Both the position numbers and the translations under genes were made by a program. From the NCBI GenBank assembly GCA_905116865.2, contig CAJHNH020002458.1:32501-96500 (forward strand): a stretch of 64,000 bases of DNA, given 5' to 3'. Below are positions 56,801-64,000 of this stretch, one piece after another. Position 1 is the stretch's first letter, and every line of letters begins with the position of its first letter. The notes beneath the pieces are model-generated. The model was not told the origin of the DNA, did not search any database, and worked only from the letters and a program-made list of their open reading frames with translations. This DNA comes from Candidula unifasciata. Taxonomy: Eukaryota > Mollusca > Gastropoda > Stylommatophora > Geomitridae.

Positions 56801-56860
56801 ACATGCTTACGGTGGGAGAAGCCACTTTCTAAGCTTCCTGTCAAAGTAGCCAAAAGATAA
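41647..56860 (+). CDS. KAT8: Histone acetyltransferase KAT8 / MOF (complete, 4 exons)
   Basis: Exons 41647..41870, 45325..45532, 46700..46903 and 56213..56860 join in phase and give 427 residues (human protein 458). The ATG has a good context (AAAAATGG). Domains: chromo-barrel/Tudor-knot at about 20-75 ([29 protein letters not shown]); basic [17 protein letters not shown] near 105-122; MYST C2HC finger C179, C182, H195, C199; MYST catalytic domain. Within it lie K237 (the autoacetylated lysine position), C285 and E319 (catalytic pair) and the acetyl-CoA loop QRKGYG 293-298. The family acetylates H4K16 in MSL and NSL complexes in the nucleus. The segment after SYWTSVLLD (about 332-352) differs from vertebrate KAT8, but all key residues are present. 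Intron 3 (9.3 kb) is full of LINEs. Confidence 0.96.
42072..42296 (-). other. Unexplained minus-strand open frame in KAT8 intron 1
   Basis: A 74-codon frame ([20 protein letters not shown]..) ends in low-complexity A/T sequence. No domain recognised. It lies downstream of a 17-nt A run and may be part of a retroposed sequence. Confidence 0.2.
42351..42703 (-). CDS. Candidate antisense small gene, two exons, 75 aa
   Basis: Minus strand: exon 42703..42683 (ATG, MGRSQSQ, donor CAA|GTATAT) and exon 42557..42351 (acceptor TTTTTTCTTGCACAG|ATT, 68 codons, TGA) join in phase 0. The second exon has unbiased protein-like content ([40 protein letters not shown]). I do not recognise the family. A near-perfect RFX X-box lies 257 bp upstream at 42960. 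A T run on + at 42297-42313 (an A tract on the minus strand) follows the stop, so a retrocopy or terminal exon of a larger gene is possible. An alternative first exon is the ATG|GTAAGC at 43617. Confidence 0.4.
42960..42973. promoter_or_regulatory. RFX X-box (palindromic)
   Basis: GTTGCTATGGCAAC is a near-perfect inverted repeat matching the RFX consensus GTNRCC-N-RGYAAC type. In animals such boxes mark promoters of cilium genes. It lies upstream of the antisense ORF at 42351-42703. Confidence 0.55.
43617..43883. promoter_or_regulatory. Divergent TATA/Inr promoter pair with CRE and E-box sites
   Basis: Minus side: CTATAAATAG at 43664-43655, an initiator TCAGTT about 31 bp downstream (43633-43628), then ATG|GTAAGC at 43619-43612. 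Plus side: TAAATAGG at 43812, TCAGTT at 43842-43847 (32 bp on), ATG at 43884. Between them lie TGACGTCA (43761-43768), GACGTCAC (43779-43786), overlapping CACGTG (43784-43789), and GGGGGCGTG (43792-43800). All lie within KAT8 intron 1. Confidence 0.5.
43884..44171 (+). CDS. Candidate ORF behind the intronic promoter, 95 codons
   Basis: The ATG is 40 bp after a TCAGTT initiator. The N-terminal part ([20 protein letters not shown]) has no recognised relative; the later part repeats IANF(Q/R)xLYxHxR twice and lies in an inverted-repeat structure. A strong donor GTGAGT at 44149 would make 43884-44148 a first coding exon. It could equally be part of an unknown mobile element. Confidence 0.3.
   Translation: MFRNGKCLVIKECDYLPNNGPKLLRQKIYLNGLSHVSIANFQGLYRHRRIANFRRLYHHCREYPPCRVGWDSRANKMKEAAGNVVAAAGESKHLV
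43984..44720. repeat. Inverted and tandem repeat structure
   Basis: The segment with CAATTGCGAACTTCC..GCCGAGAGTATCCTCCATGCC (43994-44082) recurs inverted at about 44182-44255 and in part, direct, at 44660-44690 (ACTGCCGAGCGTATCCTCCG). Between, a block of GACAATGTCGAG, CTGCAGATGATAAAAGCGAC and variants repeats two to three times at 44410-44545. Unclassified, probably a mobile element. Confidence 0.5.
44721..45324. other. Unassigned KAT8 intron 1 sequence
   Basis: No repeat family or ORF supported; T run at 45236-45249 is not at the splice acceptor. Confidence 0.4.
45325..45532 (+). CDS. KAT8: KAT8 exon 2
   Basis: Acceptor TGCTTACAG|GCTAG; donor ACAAAG|GTGGAG (a weak donor). Encodes the linker and the highly conserved [17 protein letters not shown] and [15 protein letters not shown]. 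Confidence 0.95.
45676..45957 (+). mobile_element. SINE family A copy
   Basis: In KAT8 intron 2; CCCCGTGTGGGTTCCGGGGC to GTGAACGCGAAGAAGAAGAA. Very close to consensus, so recent. Confidence 0.9.
45996..46165 (+). mobile_element. tRNA-headed SINE-like copy
   Basis: GGTAAACGGTTAAAGCACTG with B-box-like AAGTTCAAATCA and a short body; related family not fixed. Confidence 0.45.
46700..46903 (+). CDS. KAT8: KAT8 exon 3 (MYST zinc finger)
   Basis: Acceptor CATAACAG|GTGAAA, donor CGGAAG|GTATTC; 68 codons in phase 0. Holds [17 protein letters not shown] and the C-x2-C-x12-H-x3-C finger. Confidence 0.96.
47050..47330 (-). mobile_element. LINE ORF2 C-terminal fragment
   Basis: Sister of 24187-24445: the minus strand has [18 protein letters not shown] and [16 protein letters not shown]. 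Inserted in KAT8 intron 3, antisense. Confidence 0.7.
47331..47720. other. Unassigned KAT8 intron 3 sequence
   Basis: Possibly older LINE sequence on the minus strand, but no motif I can support. Confidence 0.3.
47870..48000 (+). mobile_element. LINE 3' terminal fragment
   Basis: TTCCATCCATGATATTGATT, GTTAGCCCTATGTGACATA and ATAATGGCACAAAAAG as at 57815-57910. Confidence 0.6.
48030..48310 (-). mobile_element. SINE family A fragment joined to family D 3' fragment
   Basis: 48030-48215 is an old family A copy (AAAGTTCTGGTTGTTCATTC, CCTTGCCTCTCAGGCAGATG). 48215-48310 on + carries the family D end (AACCATAACAGTCAAAAATG, TGTGAAGGATACGCAACT). Confidence 0.6.
48650..48977 (+). mobile_element. LINE 5' region with start of an endonuclease ORF
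   Basis: The head CACCGGGGCCCTCGCGGG, CACTGCCCCCTACC and GCATGTCATAAGAGGCGACT leads to a stretch with AGTAGCTACAAAAACCAACC. An ORF with ATG at 48796 follows ([19 protein letters not shown]) and reaches [12 protein letters not shown]. RIGTWNxRT is the first motif of APE-type LINE endonucleases; the copy stops just after it. Rare here: most LINE copies are 3' ends. Confidence 0.7.
49085..49205 (-). mobile_element. tRNA-derived SINE (family C) fragment
   Basis: On + TTGGCACTTGATGGCCGATG, GCGGCACCGGCCACCTGAAC and GGCTGGG.. are complements of the family C body. Confidence 0.55.
49575..50650 (-). mobile_element. LINE ORF2 fragment (RT and C-terminus)
   Basis: Minus strand, in order: [20 protein letters not shown] (RT palm), [20 protein letters not shown] (mutated GVRQGC motif), [25 protein letters not shown], and a C-terminus [20 protein letters not shown] followed by an ATGATGATG tail. 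Several frameshifts and stops; no active site ADD box could be read intact. Confidence 0.85.
50815..50860 (-). mobile_element. Very short LINE 3' tail
   Basis: CTTCTTCTTC.. followed by TTCCACCTTGTACCTCAGGG is the extreme 3' end of the LINE at 24187-24445. Confidence 0.5.
51143..52168 (-). mobile_element. LINE ORF2 3' half with uninterrupted 331-codon frame
   Basis: Minus-strand ORF 52168-51173 with RT motifs [19 protein letters not shown], the active-site box [22 protein letters not shown] and [19 protein letters not shown]. The thumb has [19 protein letters not shown], and the C-terminus has [19 protein letters not shown]. The 5' half is missing, so it cannot be autonomous, but the remaining frame is open. 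(GAA)n tail at 51143-51164. The 4665-5106 copy is nearly identical. Confidence 0.93.
52260..53300 (+). mobile_element. LINE RNase H domain ORF, intact 336 aa, with (GAA)n tail
   Basis: ORF 52260-53270. RNase H motifs: [17 protein letters not shown] (first Asp), [12 protein letters not shown] (Glu), [14 protein letters not shown] (Asp), [18 protein letters not shown] (His, last Asp), so the catalytic acidic set is complete. C-terminus: [39 protein letters not shown] and [26 protein letters not shown] tail follows. It is the 3' end of an I-like LINE without its RT. Fragments of the same family lie at 1-304, 22975-23285 and 38146-38660. Confidence 0.9.
53301..54151. other. Unassigned KAT8 intron 3 sequence
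   Basis: T-rich, with a C run at 53520-53534; 53300-53590 may be a decayed minus-strand LINE end. No exon. Confidence 0.4.
54152..54262 (+). CDS. Candidate alternative terminal exon of KAT8
   Basis: After GTTGTTGTTTAAG the frame reads [20 protein letters not shown] and continues to EKAEKEV and a TAA at 54260, 37 codons. It is in the same phase (0) as the KAT8 exon 3 donor, so splicing 46903 to 54152 would give a truncated protein of 248 residues ending after the zinc finger. No homology recognised and no clear poly(A) signal just after; could be chance or a retroelement scrap. Confidence 0.3.
   Translation, partial: ELGIENWIERFEDKKKMKQSVCEPILLQTEKAEKEV
54790..55145 (+). mobile_element. LINE ORF2 C-terminal fragment
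   Basis: Encodes [58 protein letters not shown] and a terminal [10 protein letters not shown]; stops between blocks. Confidence 0.75.
55146..55914. other. Unassigned KAT8 intron 3 sequence
   Basis: Short open frames only; 55340-55560 (+) may be retroelement-derived but has no readable motif. Confidence 0.35.
55915..56125 (+). repeat. Dispersed family P copy
   Basis: Hairpin ACTGCGTCC-CCATGTC-GGATGCAGT at about 55912-55936, body (AAAGCCCCACTCAGG, GTCCTGGTGGGG) and a GTCAGTCAGTCA tail at 56109-56120. Only about 85 bp before the KAT8 exon 4 acceptor. Confidence 0.85.
56213..56860 (+). CDS. KAT8: KAT8 exon 4 (MYST catalytic domain)
   Basis: Acceptor TTTCTTCTTCAG|GGAACA; 215 codons and TAA. Holds the autoacetylation lysine, catalytic Cys and Glu and the QRKGYG loop in one exon, and ends in a basic [13 protein letters not shown] tail. 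Confidence 0.97.
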   Translation, partial: GTISVFEVDGKDWKIYCQNLCLLAKLFLDHKTLYFDVEPFMFYILVEVDRYGCHLVGYFSKEKESPDGNNLACILTLPPHQRKGYGKFLIALSYELSIIEGVVGSPEKPLSDLGKLSYRSYWTSVLLDCIYRMGVKVSMRELEKMTSISYMDVVSTLQSLNLIKYWKGNHILCVTPKLIEELYQKVCKKPPLLVDPTCLRWEKPLSKLPVKVAKR

Positions 56861-57060
56861 TTTCATTGTGTAACCAGTTGTTTTTTCCTGTTAAAAAAGC
56901 TGTATATGACTTGTTGTCTTTTGTTAAATTGTAAATATTCATTCATTTGTATAAAATAGTGTTTCAGTGTGTTTTTGTGTTTGAGGTATATGCAATAGTC
57001 TGTTGGGAATATTTAGACATGAATATATTTTGTCAGTGGGAATTTTTTTTTTTCACTCCA

Positions 57061-57066
57061 AATAAA
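57061..57066 (+). terminator. KAT8: KAT8 polyadenylation signal
   Basis: AATAAA about 200 bp after the KAT8 stop; the first canonical signal downstream on this strand. Confidence 0.6.
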
Positions 57067-57239
57067 TAACACATAGAACATCACTGGGCCACACTACCTG
57101 TGTTAATGATGTTTCTGGAAGATTGGGCTAAATAATGCGGACACAAACAATTTTTTGCCAGCCATATTTAGCCGTTTCTGTATCCATTATTTTTATACAG
57201 GGTGTAGGAGCTGGCTCCATGCCCAACCCTCCTTCTTTC

Positions 57240-57915
57240 TCATCCAGGTTTGCAAATGGCAATGGCAGATGTAACACTAGAGACAAAAGTAATTAAAGTA
57301 GCGAATTGATTTATTTATTTAGGCAGTAATTTTGATAGTGAAGAAAATACAAAGAAACAAATTATGACACACATTAGCGAGACATCAGCAGCTTTATATG
57401 GCTTGAACAAAATATGGAACTCTAAATTGTACAGTTGTAAAACAAGGTTACGTTTTTTTCATTTCTAACGTTATTTCACTTTTAATCATATGCAGGTGAA
57501 AGTTGGAGAGCCACTCAAGGCATGGAACAAAAGTTAAATGCATTTGAAAACAAATATCTGAGGAAACTGATGAAAATAAAATGGGATGAATTCAAAAGAA
57601 GTGAAGAAATAAAAGAAATGTTTAGGGATAACCACTAGTATCAACAGTTATGAGACTGAGAAAATGGCGCTTCTTTGGACACGTCCTGAGAAGAAACGAG
57701 CAGAGAATTACCATACAGGCATTACAGTAGGAAATAAAGGGAATTTAGAAGGTGAGGACGCCCCAAAGATACCCTAAAGTGAATGTTGATGAGAAAAGCC
57801 AAAGCTGCTGAATTGGATTCCATCCATGATATTGAACTAATTACATAGGATAGAACGTAATGGAGGAATAGACGGTGAGCCCTATGTGACACATAATGGC
57901 ACAGGTGGATAATAA
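57240..57915 (+). mobile_element. LINE ORF2 fragment, RT thumb to 3' end
   Basis: Encodes FIYLGSNFDSEENTKKQIMT, TSAALYGLNKIWNSKLYS, NAFENKYLRKLMKIKWDEF and LRKWRFFGHVLRRNEQRITI in broken frames. The 3' block matches 47870-48000 and 12216-12350. Confidence 0.8.
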
Positions 57916-58252
57916 TATTTTGCTGTATCTCATCAGGTACATTACTACAGGGTTACATCAATGTATAATGAAGCAACAAAAACTGAATTAATTCCACTGA
58001 AATAATTAATGGTCTCTCTCGATACATTGTGTTCATCTAATCGCTGGAAATTCACAATAGTCACATGACTTACCAGGGTAACTTCAAATTTTTAATCAAT
58101 TCCTTAACTTTACATAATAGGAGGTTGCTAATTTTTATTGGTACAGCCTCTGCCAGTCTCAACATTCACCTATTCACTGTGTGGTAAAACACTGTCCTTG
58201 TCGATTACATGTCCAGAATCAAGCAGATGACAGTTGGGTAGTCAGTTAGGTT
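57916..58252. other. Unassigned intergenic DNA
   Basis: A/T-rich; nothing recognised. Confidence 0.4.
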
Positions 58253-58513
58253 CTTTATTAATATCTTACTCCAGATGATCTCACAGGACTGTCCAACATT
58301 TTAGAGGGTGGTCAGATAGGGTTTCCCGGCTTTCTGATGCTTTTAACGACCCCAAAACATCTGGAATTAACCCTAACCCCAACCCACCTACGTCCCACGA
58401 CAGAGTACAGCCTAGGTTCTATGCCTGCATGCAGCCTATCTACCACCCCCTGAAATATTAGACTGTCCCGTGACCTGTGGATTTCCCCTGTTTGGGGCAG
58501 GATATTAATAAAG
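58253..58513. mobile_element. 261-bp MITE, second copy
   Basis: Same length and interior as 13444-13704; TIRs CTTTATTAATATC are kept, with two or three changes further in. Confidence 0.9.
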
Positions 58514-58519
58514 TAGTAT

Positions 58520-59334
58520 AAATTACATGATGAGATGCAGTGAAATACGCCTGGTAATAAATGATGCAATGTATTGCTTGTGTCTGCAGAATTTAAATTC
58601 TCTACAGGGAAAACATTATTTGGAAAATTATGTTAGTCAAATATTTTATATGTACTTATTAGAATGCAGAAACAAACATTCAGTGTTGGTTGGGCATAAA
58701 TATCATTAAACTGGCTATGTATGTGTTTACATATGGATGCATATGCTTTTAAAGACAAACATAACAGCTGTGAATTATGAGGGGGGCTTCAGATGAAAAC
58801 CTGAAAGTGTGAGAAATTATAATAACCAGGCCATTGTCTTGTAACCTGTCAGTATTGTTAAGGATGTCAAGGTTGTTAAGCACATGACATCACAGTGCAG
58901 ACGAACATAGTGGCGTCGTAATTACTGTTACTGATAGTCACTCCATTTTTTTTTCTTCAACATGCACCGAAGAGGAGCAGCATTTTATTATCCATTTTTT
59001 AATGAATAAAGGTGTAAAATCTGTAAAAATTCATTGGAAAATGAAACTTGAATTAACACGTTTAAGGTTTTCATTTGAATCCCACTGGTCTAACAAAATG
59101 AATGAATATGGCTAATACATTAGATCTGGAACAACCCGGGAAAGAGATGTCTAAACAAGTGAAAATCATAGCAAGATGGGGTGTTGTGTTGTTATTGGTA
59201 CAAAACAGGGATACCCAGTTTAGAAATAGTGCACAGCAATCTTTGTGACGCTGTGAGTCGAGAAGTTTTGCACTTCAGTAGTGTGGAGTCGTCCAGGCCT
59301 GTGCCTCGATTTGTGTTTGACCTTAAGTGCTTTT
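58520..59334. other. Unassigned intergenic DNA
   Basis: No exon or known repeat recognised. Confidence 0.4.
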
Positions 59335-59635
59335 GTACATGGTGGTGCCGCAATAGCACTGTGGCTAAATAAACACTTGTCTGTCTGCCTAATGATCTTG
59401 GGTTCAAATCCACATCTGGGCAGATTTTTATTTATGTACAATTTTCTTTTGAGGTCCTAGGTTCGCCCAGCTTGATTAATTAAGTAGCAGGTAATGTCCA
59501 GGCGAGTGATAGTGGCTAGCATAATGTTCACTACATCACCCGTCGTATGTGGATTAGTCAATTAAATTATATGATCAAGCACCAAATGGCTGGTGTGCCA
59601 GAGACGTGAGAAAGATCCTTTACTTGTTTTTTTTT
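59335..59635 (+). mobile_element. tRNA-derived SINE (family C)
   Basis: Head GCACTGTGGCTAAATAAAC with B box GGGTTCAAATCC, body GTTCGCCCAGC and GTGGCTAGCATAATGTTCAC, 3' AAAGATCCTTTACTTG. Confidence 0.75.
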
Positions 59636-59839
59636 ATGCTTGCTCAGGCTGATGCATTTCTCCCATCTTTTCTTGACCTTCCTGATACCCTGGTTGTAGA
59701 ACTGTCTGCACTGGCCAAAATCATGTCTCCAGTTTATAAGCAGGCCTGGTCATTTAAATAACAACATCCGTGGAGCAGATTCTTCAGGTTTCAACCATTA
59801 GCTGTAAAAGTCTGGTTGTTGTTACTTATAAGTTAGACA

Positions 59840-60015
59840 ACCGACATCTGATCACTCAGGACATTCCCATAAGTGCTCCGTCCCCATCTTAGCAGCAGGT
59901 GTAGAGTTCCAGTTCTGATGGTATCAATAACAGTCTGATTGTATGTCAGTCTGGCCCTTCCCCAGAGTGTTGAATGTCTGTCAGATACCCTGGTCACTCC
60001 TCGCAGCACCATTCT
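59840..60015 (-). repeat. Family E copy, inverted
   Basis: CAGGACATTCCCATAAGTGC, CCCCATCTTAGCAGCAGG and CACTCCTCGCAGCACCAT as at 9840-10005. Confidence 0.65.
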
Positions 60016-60257
60016 TTTTTGTTATTTAAAGTCATCTGTAAACTTACAATATACAGTACCCAGCAGTTTATTAGACAGGCCATGTTTGAAGTTTGTTGTC
60101 AGTTTTTTTATGTTTTCTCTGTGAAAATGTGTTGACATGTTGTTGTAGTTTTACATTGTAAAATAGCCATCCCTCTGTTAATGTCAACTGCCATGATTTG
60201 TATATAATTTGTTATCTTCTAATAAATTGTTTTTAAAGTGAATATTTGTTAGTTAAT

Positions 60258-60348
60258 TCCTCTTCTTTGCATTCACCGGCTGTTAACTCCGGCAGAAAGT
60301 TCTGGTTGTTTGTCCACTTCCAGTCTTTATGTCTTGTTTCAGAACAAG
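60258..60348 (-). mobile_element. SINE family A 3' fragment
   Basis: CTTTGCATTCACCGGCTG and GGCAGAAAGTTCTGGTTGTT; only the 3' 85 bp remain. Confidence 0.65.
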
Positions 60349-60399
60349 CCTGATCATGGAGAGATTGTGGGTTCTAGACAGTATATATCCAGAATCACA

Positions 60400-60605
60400 G
60401 TGAGGGTTTAGAGAGAATCACTAGATATGAACTTCTCCTTCAGAGGGTTTAGAGAGAATCACTAGATATGAACTTCTCCTTATAGGGTTTAGAGAAAATT
60501 ACTAGATATGAACTTCTCCTTCAGAGGGTTTAAAGAGAATCACTAGATATGAACTTCTCCTTCAGAGGGTTTAGAGAGAATCACTAGATATGAACTTCTC
60601 CATCA
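60400..60605. repeat. 41-bp tandem repeat derived from LINE coding sequence, 5 units
   Basis: Unit GGGTTTAGAGAGAATCACTA plus GATATGAACTTCTCCTTCAGA. The last unit runs without a break into LINE RT coding sequence at 60590, whose first codons lie within the repeat unit. Confidence 0.85.
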
Positions 60606-60790
60606 GGCAGCTACAAGAAAAATGCAGGGAGCTACAGAAGTCACTGTATATTATTGTCTTTATAGATCTCACTCAGGCTGTTGATTATGTTAGCAGAGAG
60701 AGTCTTTTCAAGATCTTTGCTAAATACAGTTGCCCATCCATACTACTGTGCCTTATTGAACCTTGCATAGGAATATGAAAGGAGCCATCG
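60585..60790 (+). mobile_element. LINE RT fragment
   Basis: Encodes IRQLQEKCRELQKSLYIIVF, IDLTQAVDYVSRESLFKIF and KYSCP, the RQLQEK...FIDLTKAFD motif of LINE RT with the palm Asp kept (IDLTQAVD). It stops at 60778. Confidence 0.85.
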
Positions 60791-61009
60791 TTATAAAAAT
60801 TATTTATCATCATCCTTTGAGATTTTTTTAATCAGGGCTGGGTTCTAGCTACCACATTGTTTGGCATCGTCACTACATTGCTTTGGTGTGCTTGTGGGAC
60901 TGCCACTTAAGGGATATATCATCTCATTACTAGGTCAGGTGGCACCCTTTTCAATCTGTTCAGGCTTCATGCAACTAAGCTATAACAATTCTGAGTCTAA
61001 ACAAATAGG

Positions 61010-61425
61010 GGGCCCGGCGCGCTAGCTAAGTTGGTGCAGCGACAAAATAAGGAACTCCTTGTGGTCCAAGTTCACGCTTGGGGGTGGGCAGAAAAGTCAC
61101 ATATTTCCCAGATTTACAGTATCTATTATGGAATCATGGCCGAAGGGTACTGAGCCTAAAGGGATTATAACTCATGGTTTCTGGATTTAAAAAACAAACA
61201 CGCACAGTTTGGGGGGGGGGGGGGGCTGTAGCGGTTAGATGCTCTTCTGTGGATCTGAAGGTCGTTGGCTCAAATCCAAGCAGAGCCAGGCCTTATTTTT
61301 TTTTTAAATTACCTTGGCTTCCAGCTCAACCCAGCCTTAAATTGGTACCAGGTAAAGACAGCTAGTGTGATGTTCATCACATTACCCACCAAGTGCCATG
61401 AAAATGCACTGGCTATATATAGCCG
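61010..61425 (+). mobile_element. Two tRNA-headed SINE copies
   Basis: 61010-61140 has a lone head (GCGCGCTAGCTAAGTTGGTG with CCAAGTTCACGC). 61220-61425 is a family C copy: CTGTAGCGGTTAGATGCTC, GGCTCAAATCC, CAACCCAGCCTTAAATTGG, GATGTTCATCACATTACCC. Confidence 0.65.
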
Positions 61426-61604
61426 CACAAAAGGTTATAAACTTAAAAGACCGCACAGTTTATTTCTTGATTTGTTTCACTGTTTTCTCAGATACTTGAT
61501 CGAGAGGATCGACTTCATTGCAGCAAGTTTTATCTCATATGACTCGGTCTTTCCCCGCAGAACGGGGCATAATTAAATAGGGCATATCACTTATAAATGC
61601 AGTC

Positions 61605-61925
61605 CTTAAAGGTAAAAACAGGTAAAGTCGGGAGATGTTAATCAGCGTTGTTGCATACGGTTAAAAATCACAAGTGCTCTGCCACCAGTACGGACAGCTG
61701 ATAGAAACTGTCCGCCGGTGTCGCCGTCTGCACGCAGCTCTGTAGCTACAGCGACCGACGTTCCTCCATTTACCCAGAGTGTTACCTCTTGTACTCATTA
61801 CCTAGAGGCTGAGTGAACCCTAGAAACCGACCGGTTTCGAACACAGGTCGTGGGCTGCAACAAGTCGCAGCTGGATTTGAAAGCTCGTCTCCTATCAACT
61901 GCGCTAACGAGCTCAATCTTTCGCC
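61605..61925 (-). mobile_element. tRNA-headed SINE, inverted
   Basis: Minus-strand head GAGCTCGTTAGCGCAGTTGA, CTTTCAAATCCAGCTGCG and GTTCGAAACCGG equals the head at 30240-30435; body to about 61605 with AACATCTCCCGACTTTACC. Confidence 0.7.
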
Positions 61926-62879
61926 ACATCTTCTGCCCTATGCACTTACTCACTCATGTTCCCATCTTCGTGCTGTTCGGCTGTTGCTCCTCTTTACTAG
62001 TACCATCTCTTCTGCTACTGTTCTATCCAGTCAAGGTGGCACTTGATATGACCAATATATTTCAGTTTCCAAGACAAGATTTTCGAATCATTTAGAATGT
62101 CAGTATTTCTTTTCTTCTTGGTCCATGGTATTTTGAGAATCTCTTTTATATTATTTCAGTTCAAATGCCAATATTAATCTTCATTATTTTTATATAATCG
62201 AGCAGAATAATCAATGGCAGCACTAAGCAAACAAAATATTTACCGTGTAATTGTCTAATTATTCATAATGCAATTTCTATCATAATCACAACCCAAATCA
62301 AAGCAAAATGTGAAACAAAACAAATTACATGATACATTTAAAATAACAAATATATGCTCTAGAACTCAGTTAGCACTACTTATCCCAACTAGCAGTACCA
62401 GACCACGCGTTGCTGTGGCACAGTCTGGCTATATGGTAAAGAAAGAAAATAGAAAACGTCACAATCATTGTCTATGCAAATAGTCTCGTTTGCCGACTCT
62501 AGAACACGCAACATAAAATTGTGTCCTTATAATAATAGTTGTTTAAAATGTATTATTAAGTCTTTAAAAAATGGTTATTTATTTATTCCAAGCTAAAGCT
62601 TTTTGTATTTTTTAAAGAGCTCGAAGTAAAGTTTGCTACTGTTAGTCTGAAAAACCAACAAATTCGCACCCAAAAAAAAAAAATGAGAATAGCTGAGGTA
62701 GCGTTATTAAATAAATTATTTAAAAAAATAACAATAATTTAAAAAAAACTGTAAAATCATGTTATGTTTTAAGCTCTCAGTTTATAGTTTTTGTCATCCT
62801 ACCTCCACACACACCCCCCCCCCCTTCCCCCCACCCCCAGTCCACCGACTAATCCTCTTTCCTCACATATTTTTTTAAA
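61926..62879. other. Unassigned A/T-rich DNA
   Basis: Contains a possible dispersed repeat end at 62385-62520 (CCACGCGTTGCTGTGGCACA) and a C run at 62811-62824. No gene. Confidence 0.35.
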
Positions 62880-62995
62880 TTGAAATTGGCCACTAAGACT
62901 AAAATGGGTAGCAGGAATTGTAATTAGAAGTAAATCGTTCAGTGTAATTTTCACCACCTGACCCACCAAGTACCAGTACTACTACTACAACAACC
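62880..62995 (+). mobile_element. tRNA-derived SINE (family C) fragment
   Basis: ACTAAAATGGGTAGCAGG, AGTGTAATTTTCACCACCTG and CCCACCAAGTACC blocks; no head. Confidence 0.5.
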
Positions 62996-63057
62996 ACCAG
63001 CACCACATGAACTTAAAAAATGTCACTACTGTTGGTAAAACATACCACCTGTCTAGG

Positions 63058-64000
63058 TGTCACGAAACGATCTCAGTGGTTTCAGAAGTTAGTACGTGGA
63101 ATAATTTCTTCTGTTTATGGAGAGACAAAGATATCTATTTACTATGCCCTTAACCCAAATATTATTAAAACCTCAGGGATTTAATTGTTACCAGTCCGTA
63201 GTCCAGACAAAGCAACTGGGCCTTGTGTAATATTACTTAACTTTACCTGCGCTAGGAATTCGTTTTATGTGCCAGTGTCAAAATGTTATCTCCTGACCAC
63301 AGTCTGTCAGGGCCAGCAAACGGGGAACCAATTATCACACCTGAGATTATCTCCCCTGAGCTGAACCTTAGTGTCAGAAATGTGACATAACACAGACTGA
63401 GTGGGGCCTTTTGAACAGACTAGATCAGGGGAATTAAGTGGACTGGTGGACCTGACGGCGTCCAGTGGCTGGAGTTTCACACATGTCAGTGAAATTCTCA
63501 GGAGAACAGTTGTTTGCCAATTAAGAATGTCGAAACATTGGTCAAGGCCGTTCACTTTGAGTGACAGGCCACTTGTTAGCTAATTTGATTTGCAAGGTAC
63601 TTCTGGGGCGTGGCTTAGATCTTCTCCAGTAGAACCTAGAAAGGGGAGGAGTTTAATTTGGACAATAGATAGATACTTATGCTAGTAGCTTCAGAAATTT
63701 ACCTCATAGTGCCGCCAGAAAAGTCACAAACATAGATCGACATTAGAGGTAATTCTGATTGTTTTATTCTGGTTTGGCGATTGCTGGAAAGTTTCCAGGT
63801 ATGAGTAAATATTACTTTTAATCTTATATTCATAGGTTAGGAGCTAGCTTAGTCTATACTTCCTGTCCTAATTTGTCTACACATTATGCTTGAAATAGTT
63901 CTTTGTGAGTATTTAGTATCTCAGTTAGGGAACTGCTAAACTATTCCTATTTCTTGTATGTTTGTGTCACATGTTTTTCAGTGTATGTTTTCATGTGTAT
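63058..64000. mobile_element. Second copy of the LTR-like element (cut by window end)
   Basis: From TGTCACGAAACGATCTCAGT to the window edge it follows 31450-32376 with clear similarity. It has its own roughly 120-bp segment at about 63310-63460 and lacks another segment present at 31850-31930. No coding capacity. Confidence 0.85.

Overview
This is a eukaryotic window: three intron-containing animal genes lie in DNA that is otherwise almost wholly retroelements, MITEs and simple repeats. Intron sizes, GT-AG boundaries, the protein families and the type of SINEs and tandem elements suggest a lophotrochozoan, most likely a mollusc (gastropod-like). The species cannot be fixed from the sequence, and there are no bacterial genes, operons or CRISPR arrays.

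Layout. 1-8.2 kb: LINE and SINE fragments, a mariner-like transposase remnant and a tandem array of about 240-bp units. 8.2-10.3 kb (+): the last two coding exons of a B3GALNT2-type beta-1,3-N-acetylgalactosaminyltransferase; its earlier exons are not seen here. 10.3-26 kb: a 570-bp TA/CA microsatellite followed by intergenic DNA with SINEs, LINE 3' ends, a MITE and tandem repeats. 26.0-41.2 kb (-): a complete seven-exon nucleotide-sugar transporter of the SLC35A family (Senju-like, 365 aa); its introns hold a 29-bp minisatellite split by a 2.25-kb LTR-like insertion. 41.65-56.86 kb (+): a complete four-exon KAT8/MOF histone acetyltransferase (427 aa), head-to-head with the transporter and sharing an intergenic promoter of at most 465 bp. 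Its first intron contains a compact divergent TATA/CRE promoter and an antisense two-exon ORF with an RFX X-box upstream. Its 9.3-kb third intron is packed with LINE pieces, including an intact RNase H ORF. 57-64 kb: more LINE, SINE and MITE copies and, at the right edge, a second copy of the LTR-like element.

How the genes relate. B3GALNT2 uses UDP-GalNAc in the secretory pathway and the SLC35A protein imports nucleotide sugars into that pathway, so two of the three genes act in glycosylation. KAT8 acetylates chromatin (H4K16 in known homologues). The shared transporter/KAT8 promoter is the clearest regulatory link.

The least explained structures are: a repeat family with a compensatory-changing hairpin; a common 5' head in two SINE families and a LINE; the divergent promoter and antisense ORF in KAT8 intron 1; the LTR-like element with exact 5-bp target duplications; and a tandem duplication that copied a splice acceptor of the transporter gene.
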